From Sycobia sp. Sy_11 (Eukaryota > Arthropoda > Insecta > Hymenoptera > Epichrysomallidae): a stretch of DNA of 64,000 bases. The position numbers and the translations under genes are program-made. The notes under the pieces are model-generated. The model made no database searches. It was not told the origin of the DNA and was given only the letters and a program-made list of their open reading frames with translations. The DNA lies in the NCBI GenBank assembly GCA_018907035.1, contig JACCIC010000140.1:494501-558500 (forward strand). The letters run 5' to 3'. Of the stretch, positions 35,152-44,068 are shown in pieces. The first letter of the stretch is position 1; each line of letters opens with the position of its first letter.

Positions 35152-37658
35152 GATACCCAGAGTACAAGGACGTATTCAGTAGTATAATGTATCTCTCCTT
35201 CGCTCCTCTCGGAATACCGTGTCTGTATCGGTGAGGACCGAATTGAAATCGCTTTATTTCGTACTTGCATATACACATGCACACACGCGCGCGGGCACAC
35301 ATACGCACACACACACACACTGTCTTTATGTCGACAACTGTACAAAATCAACTGTACAAGAAAGGAAGAGAACCATGGGAGCCACTTGAAATGGCGTTAA
35401 AACTGCAATTGATTCACGGATGAATTCATTCAATTCACGATGCCTCCCTTTCACTTAAATTTTTTGCAGAGGTCCAATTTGAATATTAAAGGGGCGTCGC
35501 CGCGGCTACTATGTGTAATTCGGGCAGACACTCAGCTACCTGAGGGCGATCGGGGGGTTTTCCGCCTATGCAAGGCGACGCATCTGTCTTTTGATATTAG
35601 AATATGTCTAATATGAACTTACATGGTTTATCAGTAGAAATGCCTTGCCATTAAAAGCATGCACTGTCGCTTAAACATCATAAATAAATCTATCTAATTC
35701 CTAGTTTTCTTCTTTTTCTACAACAGTTCTTGGAAAAGTCTGCGTTGTCATTAATCTCGATAAATCAAACATTTTTTTTCTTATTTTAAGCAATTTCAAT
35801 CTTCCTAAGAAGATTATTCTGCTATATTGATTATTTTTCAGTTTTTCTTTTTTTTTTTACAATGAAAGATTACAATTTTTCAAATATTTGTACAATATTT
35901 TACATCAGGAAACGGTCGGTACAGTTAATATTATAGTCGATGATAACGGTAGTTTAAAATTTATTTTGCTTAACGCTTCAATAAATTTCGATCGCTGTCT
36001 ATTGTACAATGGACATTGCCACAAAATGTGATTTAAATCTTGCTGTTGGTTATCACAATCGCAGCTGGGATCGCTTATAATATTTTTTTTTGAGCAAGAG
36101 AGTAGGCAAGGTTGTAGTGTCCGGATCTACATCTATTAACAGTAGTAACGATATCACGTGTAAATAAAACATTTGGAGTGCAAGTTTGTAAATTAAAACA
36201 AGAAGAATTTTATACAAATAGAATTTATAAAATTTTTATATGATTTCAGGGTAGCATAAAATTACGTAAAGTTATAGCCAAGTGGTATTCCATATTTCTG
36301 AAACATTCATTGAATCCAGATGAAAATGTTATTACTACAATAGGAACAAGTGAGGCATTATACAGTTCTTTAAAAGCATATACCAAACCAGGAGACGAAT
36401 GGATATATTTCGATCCTGCTTTTGTCCACTATTTTCCACTATTACAAAAAGTAGATGCAGTTCCGAGGCCCATAGCACTAAAGCCAGTAAAATAAAATTT
36501 TAATTTATAAATTATTTTCCAATTTAATTTGTTTTAAAAAAATTCATCAATTTTCATTTTTGTTTAGAGAACAGTAGGCGATAATACGTTATCGTCAAAA
36601 GATTGGCTATTTGACAAATCTGAGCTTTCACGTGCATTCAATAGCAAAACTAGAGGTATTTTACTTAATAATCCGCATAATCCAACTGGTAAAATATTCA
36701 GCCACGAAGAGCTGGAATTTATTGCAAATTTAGCAAAAAAATGGAACGTAATAGTGATTAGTGATGACGTGTATGAATTTCTAATCTATGATAATAATAA
36801 ATTAATTAGAATAGGTATAATATGATTTTTCAAATATTTAGACATTTAAAAATCTCTATAGCATAACGCAATTTATAAATTGTTGCTTTTACAGCAACGT
36901 TACCTGATATGTATGAGCGAACAATCACAATTACTGCTGTCAGTAAAACATATTCTGCAACTGGCTTTAGAGTAGGCTGGGCAATAGGACCAAAGGAACT
37001 TATCGATCCTGTTCAAGCAGTTCATCAAATTAATACCTTTTCTACGGTTTCGTTTGTGGAGGTATGAAATAAAGTATTAAAATTAATCAAGCTTTTAACA
37101 AAACTAAATATGATATTTGAAAATCATAAATAACTAATGTTTTTCGTAGGAAGGTGTTGCCAATTTTTTGGAAGAAGAATTTCAAAAATATGAAAAATCT
37201 TCATCCTACATAGATCAGTTGAAAATTGAACTCGAAAGAAAACGGAACTATGTAGTGAATAATTTTATAAATATCGGATTAATACCAACAATTCCAGAAT
37301 CTGGTATGTTTATAATTGCTAACTGGACTTCTTATATGGATGGAACTTCTGTCAGAAATGCAATAACTGAAGATGGAGATACTTCTTTTAGCAATTGGTT
37401 GTTAGCAACTCTACGTATTAAGATCAATAAGATGTCAGACTATTATGCTCCAGAAAATAAACATCTGGCTAATCAATGTATCCGAGTAGTTTTCTCCAAG
37501 GTAAAAAACTTTTTCTCCTTCTTTAATTGGTCTCTTAAAGGTTATACTGATGTGCCATAAATTTGTATTTACAGACGGATCAACTTTTGAACAAAGCGAT
37601 TGAGTTATTAACAAACTGGAAAGAAAATGAATATAAAATGAATCTCATTTCGCAATAG
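23470..37658 (+). CDS. PLP-dependent aminotransferase, kynurenine aminotransferase / cysteine-S-conjugate beta-lyase family
   Basis: The joined exons are 23470-23522, 23604-23731, 36250-36486, 36568-36814, 36895-37061, 37150-37500 and 37575-37658. These fold-type I enzymes transaminate kynurenine to kynurenic acid, and glutamine-type substrates, using pyridoxal phosphate in cytosol or mitochondria. Visible signatures are LDFGLGFPDYNPPDN, NNPHNPTGKIF, the PLP-pyridine aspartate region VISDDVYEF, and the Schiff-base lysine in AVSKTYSATGFRVGW. The C-terminal small domain ends LLTNWKENEYKM. The N-terminus is incompletely placed. One extra T near 23701 shifts the frame within the second exon, so the copy as written is broken unless this is a sequence error. 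It is convergent with the dehydrogenase gene and duplicated as a pseudogene at 48.9-50.1 kb. Confidence 0.8.
23604..23731 (+). CDS. Aminotransferase exon with the GFPD motif and a frame break
   Basis: It follows acceptor aacattag and encodes VPKILDFGLGFPDYNPPDNL and LQAVATALRSTN, then (after a one-base shift at about 23700) SSIYQYGPVL. LGFPDYNPP matches the family's GQGFPDFxxP near the substrate pocket. The donor is gtaagt at 23732, and only the post-shift frame joins the next exon (VL-GSIKLRK). The break is one extra T in cactaatttcttc. Confidence 0.8.
23732..24060. repeat. Segmental-duplication block A, unit 1 copy
   Basis: The intron sequence from the donor (gtaagtaaatttaattta) through the gtccgatcggtg/gatcagcatccca block, the CT repeat and cgtctttttacgtatttat matches 45058-45330 closely, with a much longer CT tract here (23897-23940). 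Confidence 0.85.
23897..23940. repeat. (CT)n microsatellite
   Basis: About 22 CT units. The duplicate copy at 45171-45191 has only about 10, showing length change since duplication. Confidence 0.95.
24061..25573. other. Aminotransferase large intron, left part
   Basis: AT-rich, no gene. It contains a CT microsatellite at 25066-25113. Confidence 0.6.
25066..25113. repeat. (CT)n microsatellite
   Basis: About 24 uninterrupted CT units lie in the aminotransferase intron. Confidence 0.95.
25574..26920 (-). mobile_element. Penelope-like retroelement, 5'-truncated, with GIY-YIG endonuclease
   Basis: The minus-strand frame at 26722-25982 (246 residues), together with the continuing sequence to about 26915, encodes the end of a reverse transcriptase (RYVDDIFTIVP catalytic box, then FLDINVIRCSNNKVKLNWYR) and, after a small frame change near 26710, a C-terminal GIY-YIG domain. 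The latter has CLKSGVVYKINCMDCDKYYI, GQTGRYLKKRIYEHKYSL and the downstream RESLESIHI segment. YVDD plus GIY-YIG is the hallmark of Penelope-like elements. The N-terminal RT is missing. The 3' untranslated region (25574-25981) carries the hammerhead-like motif and an A/T-rich tail. It lies in the intron of the aminotransferase. Confidence 0.88.
25839..25882 (-). ncRNA. Hammerhead-ribozyme-like motif in Penelope 3' region (minus strand)
   Basis: Read on the minus strand: ttgtcc, CTGATGA, a short GAGC/GCTC hairpin, GAAAC, then ggacaa. CTGATGA...GAAAC is the conserved hammerhead core, and hammerhead motifs are known in Penelope-like elements. The outer ttgtcc/ggacaa pairing is visible, but a complete third stem with a cleavage site is not obvious, so activity is unproven. 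Confidence 0.5.
26921..27547 (+). mobile_element. Second Penelope-like copy, inverted and internally deleted
   Basis: This is the same element in + orientation, head to head with the previous copy. It begins FLDFNSHHQFENKIGALKG (acceptable frame), continues through DRAIKFSHKDFRQ to IVRETFIN and then jumps directly to VNLTLKSGRLDSVDHSLLN and the stop. The GIY-YIG core is therefore deleted. From there to 27547 it is an almost perfect inverted copy of 25574-25981. The two copies form a large palindrome-like structure with arms over 400 bp. Confidence 0.85.
27221..27264 (+). ncRNA. Hammerhead-ribozyme-like motif in Penelope 3' region (plus strand)
   Basis: CTGATGA is at 27227-27233 and GAAAC at 27251-27255, separated by a GAGC...GCTC hairpin and flanked by ttgtcc (27221-27226) and ggacaa (27259-27264). 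It is identical to the minus-strand copy at 25839-25882. Confidence 0.5.
27786..28278 (+). mobile_element. 5' long terminal repeat of a BEL/Pao retrotransposon
   Basis: This is a GC-richer block between AT-rich flanks, ending just before a tRNA primer-binding site. Its end (ttctttgtgctttgcat ... cctaacaccttatc) is repeated beyond the coding region at 32949-33010, as expected for a long terminal repeat. The exact left edge (about ggtgactaggatttcc) is estimated. A tataaagtaagc at about 28112 may be the promoter TATA. Confidence 0.65.
28283..28297 (+). other. Primer-binding site of the BEL element, tRNA-Phe type
   Basis: TGGTGCCGAAACCCG is complementary to the 3' end (CGGGTTTCGGCACCA) of eukaryotic tRNA-Phe. 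Its position right after the terminal repeat fits minus-strand priming. Confidence 0.7.
28345..32690 (+). mobile_element. BEL/Pao LTR retrotransposon body, decayed gag-pol
   Basis: This is a broken retrotransposon polyprotein read in several frames. Gag pieces are at 28345-28833 and 28903-29304, with a zinc-knuckle region at 29504-29812 (CPIC...C, CFGCLKPGHLRDKC). An aspartic-protease-like segment (LLDEGSTITLIDKK) is near 29970. Reverse transcriptase lies at 30298-30890, with SDIADMFLRV and the catalytic YIDD box. RNase H and integrase lie at 30853-32472, with CDASFTAY, VPRLELQAALL, WSDSTTVLHWI, NPADDATR, a YHRRYYHAS...CIVCRLRRR zinc-binding region and CGVDYFG. An integrase tail is at 32484-32687 (NPPDAPHMGGAWERLV). 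In-frame stops and frame changes leave it inactive. It sits inside the aminotransferase intron in the same orientation. Confidence 0.9.
32703..32930. repeat. Local direct repeat, left copy
   Basis: The block tacgtctgta.tgaaattttaaatc ... cttatcattaaattaata ... ttcaaaagttaaaagttaaag is repeated at 33299-33470. The BEL 3' terminal-repeat remnant lies between the copies. Confidence 0.7.
32949..33010 (+). mobile_element. Remnant of the BEL 3' terminal repeat
   Basis: It matches 28202-28262 with a few differences. Only the last 60 or so bases of the repeat remain, so the 3' terminal repeat is mostly deleted. Confidence 0.75.
33299..33470. repeat. Local direct repeat, right copy
   Basis: Diverged copy of 32703-32930, about 600 bases further on. 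Both lie in the aminotransferase intron. Confidence 0.7.
33860..34720 (+). mobile_element. Degenerate mariner transposase (unit 1 intron)
   Basis: Clear transposase pieces in + orientation: SFEDEELDALLDEDRCQTQE, ELTASIGVTQQAVC, then VTVDEKFIYYDN, and VMLGIWWDQKGAVYYELLLS before the frame is lost. DE.ALLDED.CQTQEELA and (L/I)C(I/L)WWDQ.G.(V/I)YYELL are mariner-family motifs. A related decayed copy lies at the equivalent place in unit 2 (45.6-46.65 kb), so the insertion predates the duplication. Confidence 0.75.
34721..35904. other. Aminotransferase intron, no gene
   Basis: It contains a GA microsatellite (35117-35150), a CA/CG tract (35275-35320), a GC-rich patch at 35495-35590 and the probable 3' untranslated part of the LINE fragment that follows. 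Confidence 0.5.
35117..35150. repeat. (GA)n microsatellite
   Basis: About 17 GA units. Confidence 0.95.
35905..36150 (-). mobile_element. C-terminal fragment of a non-LTR retrotransposon (LINE)
   Basis: The minus strand encodes VNRCRSGHYNLAYSLAQ, then, after a one-base shift at an A9 run, ISDPSCDCDNQQQDLNHILW and QCPLYNRQRSKFIEAL, ending at a TGA (35907-35905). The C-x-C-x8-H-x4-C arrangement followed by P(L)Y is the typical C-terminal end of LINE ORF2 proteins. It is 5'-truncated. There is no counterpart in unit 2, so it probably inserted later. Confidence 0.75.
36250..36486 (+). CDS. Aminotransferase exon (large-domain entry)
   Basis: It encodes GSIKLRKVIAKWYSIFL and then NPDENVITTIGTSEALYSSL, KPGDEWIYFDPAFVHYFPLL, and a segment ending PRPIALKP. 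TTIGTSEALYSSL corresponds to the family's I-x-V-G-A-x-x-A-L segment that begins the PLP-phosphate cup. The donor is read as gtaaaa at 36487 so that the phase-0 join gives ALKP-RTVGDN. It lies in frame with both neighbours. Confidence 0.88.
36568..36814 (+). CDS. Aminotransferase exon with NPHNPTG and SDDVYE motifs
   Basis: It encodes RTVGDNTLSSKDWLFDKSEL and then ILLNNPHNPTGKIF, KKWNVIVISDDVYEFLIYD and ends NNKLIRI(A). NNPHNPTG is the family signature that packs near the cofactor. The aspartate and tyrosine of SDDVYE contact the PLP ring in relatives (usually SDEVYEW). The donor is gtataa, phase 1. Confidence 0.92.
36895..37061 (+). CDS. Aminotransferase exon with the PLP-binding lysine
   Basis: It encodes (A)TLPDMYERTITITAVSKTY, SATGFRVGWAIGPKEL and ends TFSTVSFVE. 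The lysine in VSKTYSATGFRVGW is in the Schiff-base position (relatives: SAGKTFSVTGWKTGW). The donor is gtatga, phase 0. Confidence 0.92.
37150..37500 (+). CDS. Aminotransferase exon, C-terminal small domain
   Basis: It contains EGVANFLEEEFQKYEKSSSY, the KIELERKRNYVV helix, IPTIPESGMFIIANWTSYMD and a segment ending CIRVVFSK. The IPTIPESGMFIIADW-type strand is conserved in kynurenine aminotransferases, and the arginine of IRVVF is in the substrate-carboxylate position. It is an intact 117-codon exon with donor gtaaaa. Confidence 0.92.
37575..37658 (+). CDS. Aminotransferase terminal exon
   Basis: After acceptor tatttacag it reads TDQLLNKAIELLTNWKENEY and then KMNLISQ and TAG. Relatives end D..L..A.E.L..WK, matching well. 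A possible polyadenylation signal AATAAA follows at 37743. Confidence 0.88.
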   Translation, partial: TDQLLNKAIELLTNWKENEYKMNLISQ

Positions 37659-38198
37659 ACACAAAAACCCTTAAGTTAAAAAAATTATTTTCTATATTAT
37701 GTTATCTTCAAATTCAAATAATAATTCAAATAATGCTCCAAAATAAATATTTCTGACATATTTTGATAGATTCTGATAATCAATAATAATTATAAATTAT
37801 GTTCCTTTTTTCTAATTATAAAAAATGTGATCACCCAAAAGCATTCCACTTTGATACGGGCTGTTTTTATAAAGTTATTTTCAGTTTCGAAAATATCGTT
37901 TATGCACGAGCTTGTTTCACTTACTTGAAAATCTCAAAGTTTTACAAAAACGAGATATTATATTACGTCTAAAATATTGTCAAGAAGCGTATACAGAAAA
38001 TGTGGAACGGAACATGCAAGATCAAGATGGTCAAGAATTTTCCTATTATGTAAAAACGATTTAAGAACGATATTCTTTTTTATGATATTTAAATTAAGAT
38101 ATTTCAGAATGAGTCATCTAAGAAATGCACATTTTTGTGTATAAAATCTTTGCTTAATTTTATTGGATGGACTGATTTTGAAAGCTGATCGATAACTT
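37659..38198. other. Convergent intergenic interval, unit 1
   Basis: No gene. Blocks such as gtggaacggaacatgcaag and gcttaattttatt match 50220-50540 in unit 2, so this interval is part of the segmental duplication. Confidence 0.7.
37743..37748 (+). terminator. Possible polyadenylation signal of the aminotransferase
   Basis: AATAAA lies about 85 bases after the stop codon, in the convergent interval before the dehydrogenase terminal-exon copy. Confidence 0.4.
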
Positions 38199-38305
38199 CT
38201 ATTTGTCTTCGCCGTAGACGACTCCAAGCTGACGGCGCACTTCGTCCTCTATTTCAGCTATGAGAATTGAGTGCGCATGTAATACCATTGGACTTTCCTT
38301 CAGAC
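38199..38305 (-). CDS. Duplicated dehydrogenase terminal exon (unit 1), intact
   Basis: On the minus strand, acceptor aaattttttcag is followed by 107 bases reading [20 protein letters not shown] and [14 protein letters not shown] then TAG. It aligns without gaps to the exon at 50553-50659 and has the same phase, so it could be spliced as an alternative last exon of the dehydrogenase. No upstream dehydrogenase exons lie between here and 45 kb, so alone it cannot make an enzyme. Unlike the 50.55-kb copy, it lacks an AATAAA over the stop codon (it reads AATAGA). It may be a fossil of the duplication or a genuine alternative end. Confidence 0.6.
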
Positions 38306-39261
38306 CTGAAAAAATTTAGATTCGATCAGCTCGACTTATAGATACTATTTCAATATTATTCTTTACTGAACATATATCATGAAAATATCAGTAAATCACT
38401 ATAAATTTAATTTATTTATAATGATCTTTCGTCTTGGAATTGATGAAAAAATTAATAGATAAATTTATTTATATTTTAGCTAATTATTCAACTATTATGA
38501 ATGTAATTATTTTTTGAAGTCGGTCATAGTTTATGAAAAATGCATTGTAAAGTTTTTTTATGGAAGTCCTATATGTTATGGATAGCTCAAATTATCCATT
38601 TTATAATTGCATATTTTCTTTTTAGAATTATGTGAGAAAACCTCTAAATTTGAAACTACAATCACATTTGGTTTGTTTTAAATGAAAAGCGTAGAAACTC
38701 AAATGTATAAAATATAGTAAATGTTTTTCATAATAATGGTGCAGATGCTGCGTATACTCACCAGCCAGTGCAACAAACGACCCAATCAAAATAACTAACT
38801 TAAAATATTATTTCAAATTATTTCAAAAGGCACTCTTTGTAATTAATTATTAATTAATTCAAAAGGAAAAGCCATCTCTGGGAATATAATAAGGTTCCAA
38901 ATAACGTTAGTTACTGATATGAAAATATATATTTATCAGAATTATCATAAATTAATAAGAAGTTAATGATAACTATTATAAATTATGATAAATTTATTTG
39001 TCATATTTATCACAATATATCATTTTTTGTTCTACGGGTTAAACTTACATAAATTGCACCACATGAATGACCTTCTATTATTGTTTTATGATCTAATGTG
39101 TTAGTCGATTTATAAGTTATCCTCTGAAAGAACGCTCATGGAAAAACTAAGAGAATATATATGGCTCGACATATATTTTTTTTGCATTTTGATCACCCTA
39201 TATTTGTATCGATATACATTTGTATTCTCGCATATATTTGTCCGACACCACCCCGGATCTA
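38306..39261. other. Intergenic, end of duplication unit 1
   Basis: The sequence next to the exon copy, and the aaaacctctaaatttgaaac block near 38640, recur at 50660-50935. No gene is seen. Confidence 0.6.
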
Positions 39262-40745
39262 TTCCGTTTACAATTTAAAAAGTTAGTTTTTATTACTAAC
39301 TTCATGCTTATGACCTATACGCCTGTTTTAAAAATGACGGCTGTTACATAGATGTTATAAAAACGTCAAAAGATCTATTACATTTGAACTGTCAAAGTGA
39401 ATATATATTTTTACACAGAATATGTGGGACAGCATATGCGGGAGGTTTTACACTATTGGTTTAATTTAAAAAAAATACATCTGAAGCTCAACATTTCGTG
39501 TCAGAACTATTTCAAACTATTTCAAAAATACTGATTTTGATATTAAAGGCTTTGATCTGCGTTCGGGCTAAGCAAGACAGTTTGATAATAAAAAATTGAA
39601 GGCATTCCCCAATGAAGATCTGTATCCAATACAAGAAGAACTTGCTGCATCGTGGGATTCGTTTGTATAATATGCCAAGTCAGTTTGAATCGTCTAAAAT
39701 CACTAAGATTTAGGAACTAGGGTTCTGCACGGAGGTCGAGAAACGATGAAAATCGTCATTTGATTTCGAAATTTTTTCTTCAGCACCACAACAAGAATCG
39801 TTTTTGCACTAAATTCTTACAGGATCTGAAGAGTTAAAAAATTGATCTATTACGATACTCGATGGCAAATTTATCCGAACATAATCGATTCGCTTGAATT
39901 GAATATTGAAGTTTAGACCCAAGGCATTGATTTTCTATTATGGCAATACTTCGCCAAACGGTTATTATTCTGTTAAAAATTATTTGCAAACAGCGGATGA
40001 TCAATTCTGCATCATATACTTTATAGCCTAGATCTTGGCCCTTCTGACTATTACTTGTTTCAATCGATACAACATGCCTCCAGAGATATACGTTTCACTT
40101 CACTTGAAGGTATACAAACTTAGCTTGAATTGTTTGCGTCTTCAGAAGATGAGAAAGTGTGACCAAAACCACAAATTACTTCAATTGTGGATAAAAGCAA
40201 TAGCTGTCGATCACAATTTTTTAGATTATGTTTTTTTTTCATTTTGTATTTAATTTATTTAAGTTCTAATTTGTGTCTAAAATAGAAATTTTGTAAATTG
40301 CAGATCCAATATACATGAGAAATTCAATTCTAACATTAATAAAAAAAATACATTGCGATGTAATATGAAATATAAAATATAAAAAAGTATATTATATATT
40401 AATCTAGAATATAATATATTTATGTGTTTCATTTCTATAATACTTCAGAAAGTGTATAAGCGAATTTCTATTCATCGCATTAAATATATATGGTTTCCGA
40501 ATTCCTATTGAATCTTGTATCGTTTTAGCTGAAATAATAATTTCCTAATATGTATATAGTCTATAGATAAATTATTTTTCATTGACATAACAGTATATTG
40601 TTTAATCATTTTGGAACAAAATACAAACATTATTTAAGTTGCTTGCAAATGGCATCAAACATCTAACAATAGATAATATTTTGAATAATGTATGTTTTAT
40701 TTTGTTATCGAAATAAATGTAAAATATTAACTTTTTAAGTTGCAT
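39262..40745 (+). mobile_element. Degenerate mariner-type transposon relic (unit 2)
   Basis: The end sequences caatttaaaaagttagtttt (39270) and attaactttttaagttgcat (right) are inverted repeats of the same type as the relic at 13.3 kb. Inside, SLDLGPSDYYLFQSIQHAS (near 40050 after small shifts) is the mariner (P/D)LAPSDYHLF motif carrying the last catalytic aspartate. Stops and shifts abound. It corresponds to the relic at 21.48-22.62 kb. Confidence 0.7.
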
Positions 40746-40969
40746 ACCCTATATTATTCAGATTATTGGAATGTGGGCGACAGTCATTGCGCATATCGAT
40801 TCATCCATTTCATTTTAATGTTTTATTCATTTACGTTTCTACATTTTTGTTAAACGTTCATCGGATCTATTCTCAATCGAACGTCGATCCATGCTATGAC
40901 TTTGCAATACTTTCATAATGGAATATGTAATCAGCTGCCAACTATCTATTTACATCGCTATTATCATTT

Positions 40970-41600
40970 TGAGACCTAATAACTCGGGTCGAATGGTCAC
41001 ACATGAAAAAATATGCTTCCAATCATCTGGATCCCAGTAGCAGTGTATAAATTTTGTTTACCTTACCCGATTTATCCTGCAGAGATATTTACGGAAGTAC
41101 CTATGCCCAAACAAGAATTTAATGAGATAAAAGTCGAGGTCACTAGCTTTCATTTCGCTCACGAACCAATTCTGAGTATAAGTCATTTCATACAGCTCTT
41201 GGTTGATTAGTTTGATCAATGTATCGCCAGAATTAAAGAGTCTTTCTCTTTTCATCCATCGCAGTATCTTACTTGTCCATCGTACTCAACTGATGTATTC
41301 GTTAACCTACGGCCACTAATAAGTCAATCGAAATGACTCTGGCGATAACAAAAACTGCATCTTGTAAAACAGTCCGATTCACACTAGCGATCTTTAACAC
41401 ACGAACTTTTTGAACGCATTTCATGGCATACGGTCGCTTCCTAATATTTAGGGCATCGCCGATACCTCCACTCCATACAGTAGAATTGAGTAAGTAACAT
41501 TCATTGGTTGTCTATATTTGTTTTTTCTGAGTTCGTTTTTGTTAGCCATCAGTCTGATCGAAGCTTATCCTTTCCATCTGCTTTGTGATTATTATTGTTA
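40970..41600 (-). mobile_element. R1-type LINE relic (unit 2)
   Basis: The minus strand shows DALNIRKRPYAMKCVQKVRV, LKIASVNRTVLQDAVF and VIARVISIDLLVA, then, in another frame, FYLIKFLFGHRYFRKYLCRI. These match the post-RT region of R1-clade LINEs (A..R..LR..SAYRT......G..PIDL; LTQ.L.GHG.F..YL.R). The frame changes and stops mean it is inactive. It is the fuller of the two duplicated LINE relics. Confidence 0.75.
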
Positions 41601-43149
41601 CGCGACATCTGTATATGCGGTTAGAAATTTAGGTTTGCATTCAAAGTGATCTTTACCTACTTTTAATTTCATATCTGTTCTTTTCTAACCTCATCGGAAC
41701 TATTCACTCAGAATGTAACAACGCGACCTGCAGCCTTTTATCTGACATCCATATAGACGCGTACATCATAACTGAATTTAATTTGAAACAAATCACTACG
41801 GTGTCAGCTATCAGTAGTATGCCACATTGTTGATATTTGATTTCGACCAATGTTATATAAGTGAATCTGCGATCTTGAAAATAATGGCGTTTAATACGGA
41901 CCAGATAGAAATAATAATTTGAATTAAGTCTGTAGGTATATAATGTAGACCTGCAGTATTGATAGATGTCGTTGAACAAGCTATTCTATTATGTTGCTCT
42001 CGTATAAAGAGGCAAAGTTTGGTTCATATTTTCACGTCTATTACATCTTTTCTTTGTAGATGGCTTAACAACAATCCCGAATTTATGCCTTCCATAGTCC
42101 TTGAATTTTTTATCGAAAAATTCCATCTTCAAGAGCGCAGGTTTCTGGGATGTAAGTCTATTACGGCCAAGAGTCTTTCTAACTACACGGCTTAATGAAG
42201 GAAGAGCTAGTGTTACTTCGACTTTTTACTCATTAAACTTTACGTTTCGTTATTAAATGCATTATCTAAGATCAAGGATTTCTGCCATTCACAAGTAAAT
42301 CAGCTGTTACGTTTATCATGTGATCCACGACTGATGGTTTCACGCAATATCTGAAAAATTTTAGTAACTGTCACCGACAAAGATTTTCTCCTTACACGTT
42401 CCGTCAATTCTTCAGAAATTTCCTGTGTGAAAAACGTTTTATCCTGTAACTGTCTGTTTAGCACACCCATATTTAGGCACGACACATTTTTCCTCGTATG
42501 CTGACTCCGTCGAATTATGGTTTGTTATATCTTGTGTATCCCTAGATATTATGTATTGATAATTGCAAGTAATATACTCCATGATCACCCACCATCTCTT
42601 TAGTATTAATTCTGCCTAAAGCAAGGCTCATGTTTGATATATATTTTCCATATTTCAATCTGCTGTAGGTCGGTTTTTTTCTTTTCTTCGTTAGTACTAA
42701 CTGAAGCCTGAGGCTAGTTATAAGTTTAACTGGTTCTATCTATTTATTTACCTAATCAAATTGTTCGCCGCTGATAATTTATGAATCGCGTCGTCGACGT
42801 TTTCTAGTTATTTCAAGTATTTGCAGGTACTATTTCCAAGTATTTAAAGTTTAGGTCATTAACTACCTGGGGTGACATACGAGACAATATTCACCTGAGC
42901 CCAAATATAGTCCTGCCTAATACCGCTTCCAACGATAAATAACGCATCTCGTCGGTATATACAGAATACCGTCTTGCTTGAGCTGCTAGTGAACTAGCTC
43001 GTTGTACGTCTGTTTTTTATGGCTTATCATCGTGAGCACAATTGGACCGTATTCGTTGGTCATATTCCAATTCATATTGTTTTATACTGTCATTGCAATG
43101 TCTTGATTTTCTGACTTTCGGGCCTTACAAGTTTGTCAGTATCTATGTA
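41601..43149. other. Intergenic, no gene recognised
   Basis: Short frames only. A block at 42198-42345 (tttttactcattaaacttta, atcaaggatttctg) recurs at 50947-51100, extending the trace of the duplication. Confidence 0.5.
42198..42345. repeat. Duplicated block B, first copy
   Basis: Matches 50947-51100 (gagct.gtgttact..gactttttactcattaaac and tctaagatcaaggattt). Confidence 0.7.
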
Positions 43150-44068
43150 CGAGGTGTGTTCAAAAAGTAACGAGAATTTTTAAATTTGCGGGTTTGGAGA
43201 GTCCCCCTGTATAAAATTTTTTTTATTATGTTGGTAAACATGCCCCTGAAGTACGATAAAATTTTCAGCAATATTCATTGCTTAATTTTTAAGTGGCAGC
43301 CGCTAACCTTAGACGTGTTTTTTGAGCTCGGCGATTTTCGTTTGTGGAGCCTTTTTCGGTCTTGGCAATCCAGAATGCTTCCACTGGGACGATTGAGCCT
43401 TAGTTTCGACATCATATCAGTAAACCCATATTTCCTCACCTGTTATAACACGGTTTAGTAATTTTGCATCGTTATTAACTTCATTTGGCGACTCCTGATT
43501 AACTCCGGCAACTTTCACCACTGCTACCACACGTTTCATATCCAAAACATCCGAAAAAATTCCATGGCATAAGGCAACTGATATGCCAACATCATCAGCG
43601 ACTTCTCCGATTGTGATTCGGCGATCGTTCATAACCATTTCTTTCACTTTTTTCATGTTTTGATCTGTGGATGATGAGCTTGGGCGTCCGGTTCGTTCGT
43701 CATCTTCAACGTTTTTGCAGCCATCTTGGAAATGTTTATACCACTCGTAAATCCTTGCTTTACTCATGGCAGTCTCATCACATATCTTCGTTAATATTTT
43801 ACAAAGTTCACTACACTTTATTTCATTTTTTACGCAAAATTGAATACCAATTCTTTGCTCTATTTTTTTCACAAGCGAAAATCGCCGAGCTCGAAAAAAC
43901 ACGTGTAATGCTAGTGGCTGCCACTTAAAAAGTAGGCGATGAATATTGCTGAAAATTTTATCGTACTTCAGGAGCATGCGTACCAACATAATAAATAAAA
44001 TTTTATATGGGCGGACTCTCCAAACCCACGAAATTTAAAAATTCTCGTTACTTTTTGTACACACTTCG
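43150..44068 (-). mobile_element. Mariner element with unusually long inverted ends and a partial transposase
   Basis: It is flanked by TA on both sides (43148-43149 and 44069-44070), the mariner target-site duplication. The outermost gaggtgtgttcaaaaagtaa is a terminal inverted repeat, but the inverted match continues for about 190 bases inward. The minus-strand frame 43989-43417 encodes the N-terminal transposase (KIEQRIGIQFCVKNE, AMSKARIYEWYKHFQDG, ERTGRPS, NDRRITIGEVADDVGIS, then RVITGEEIWVY with the first catalytic acidic cluster). A stop follows, then YDVETKAQSSQWK. The rest of the catalytic domain is deleted and replaced by an inverted copy of the element's own 5' end. Confidence 0.88.
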
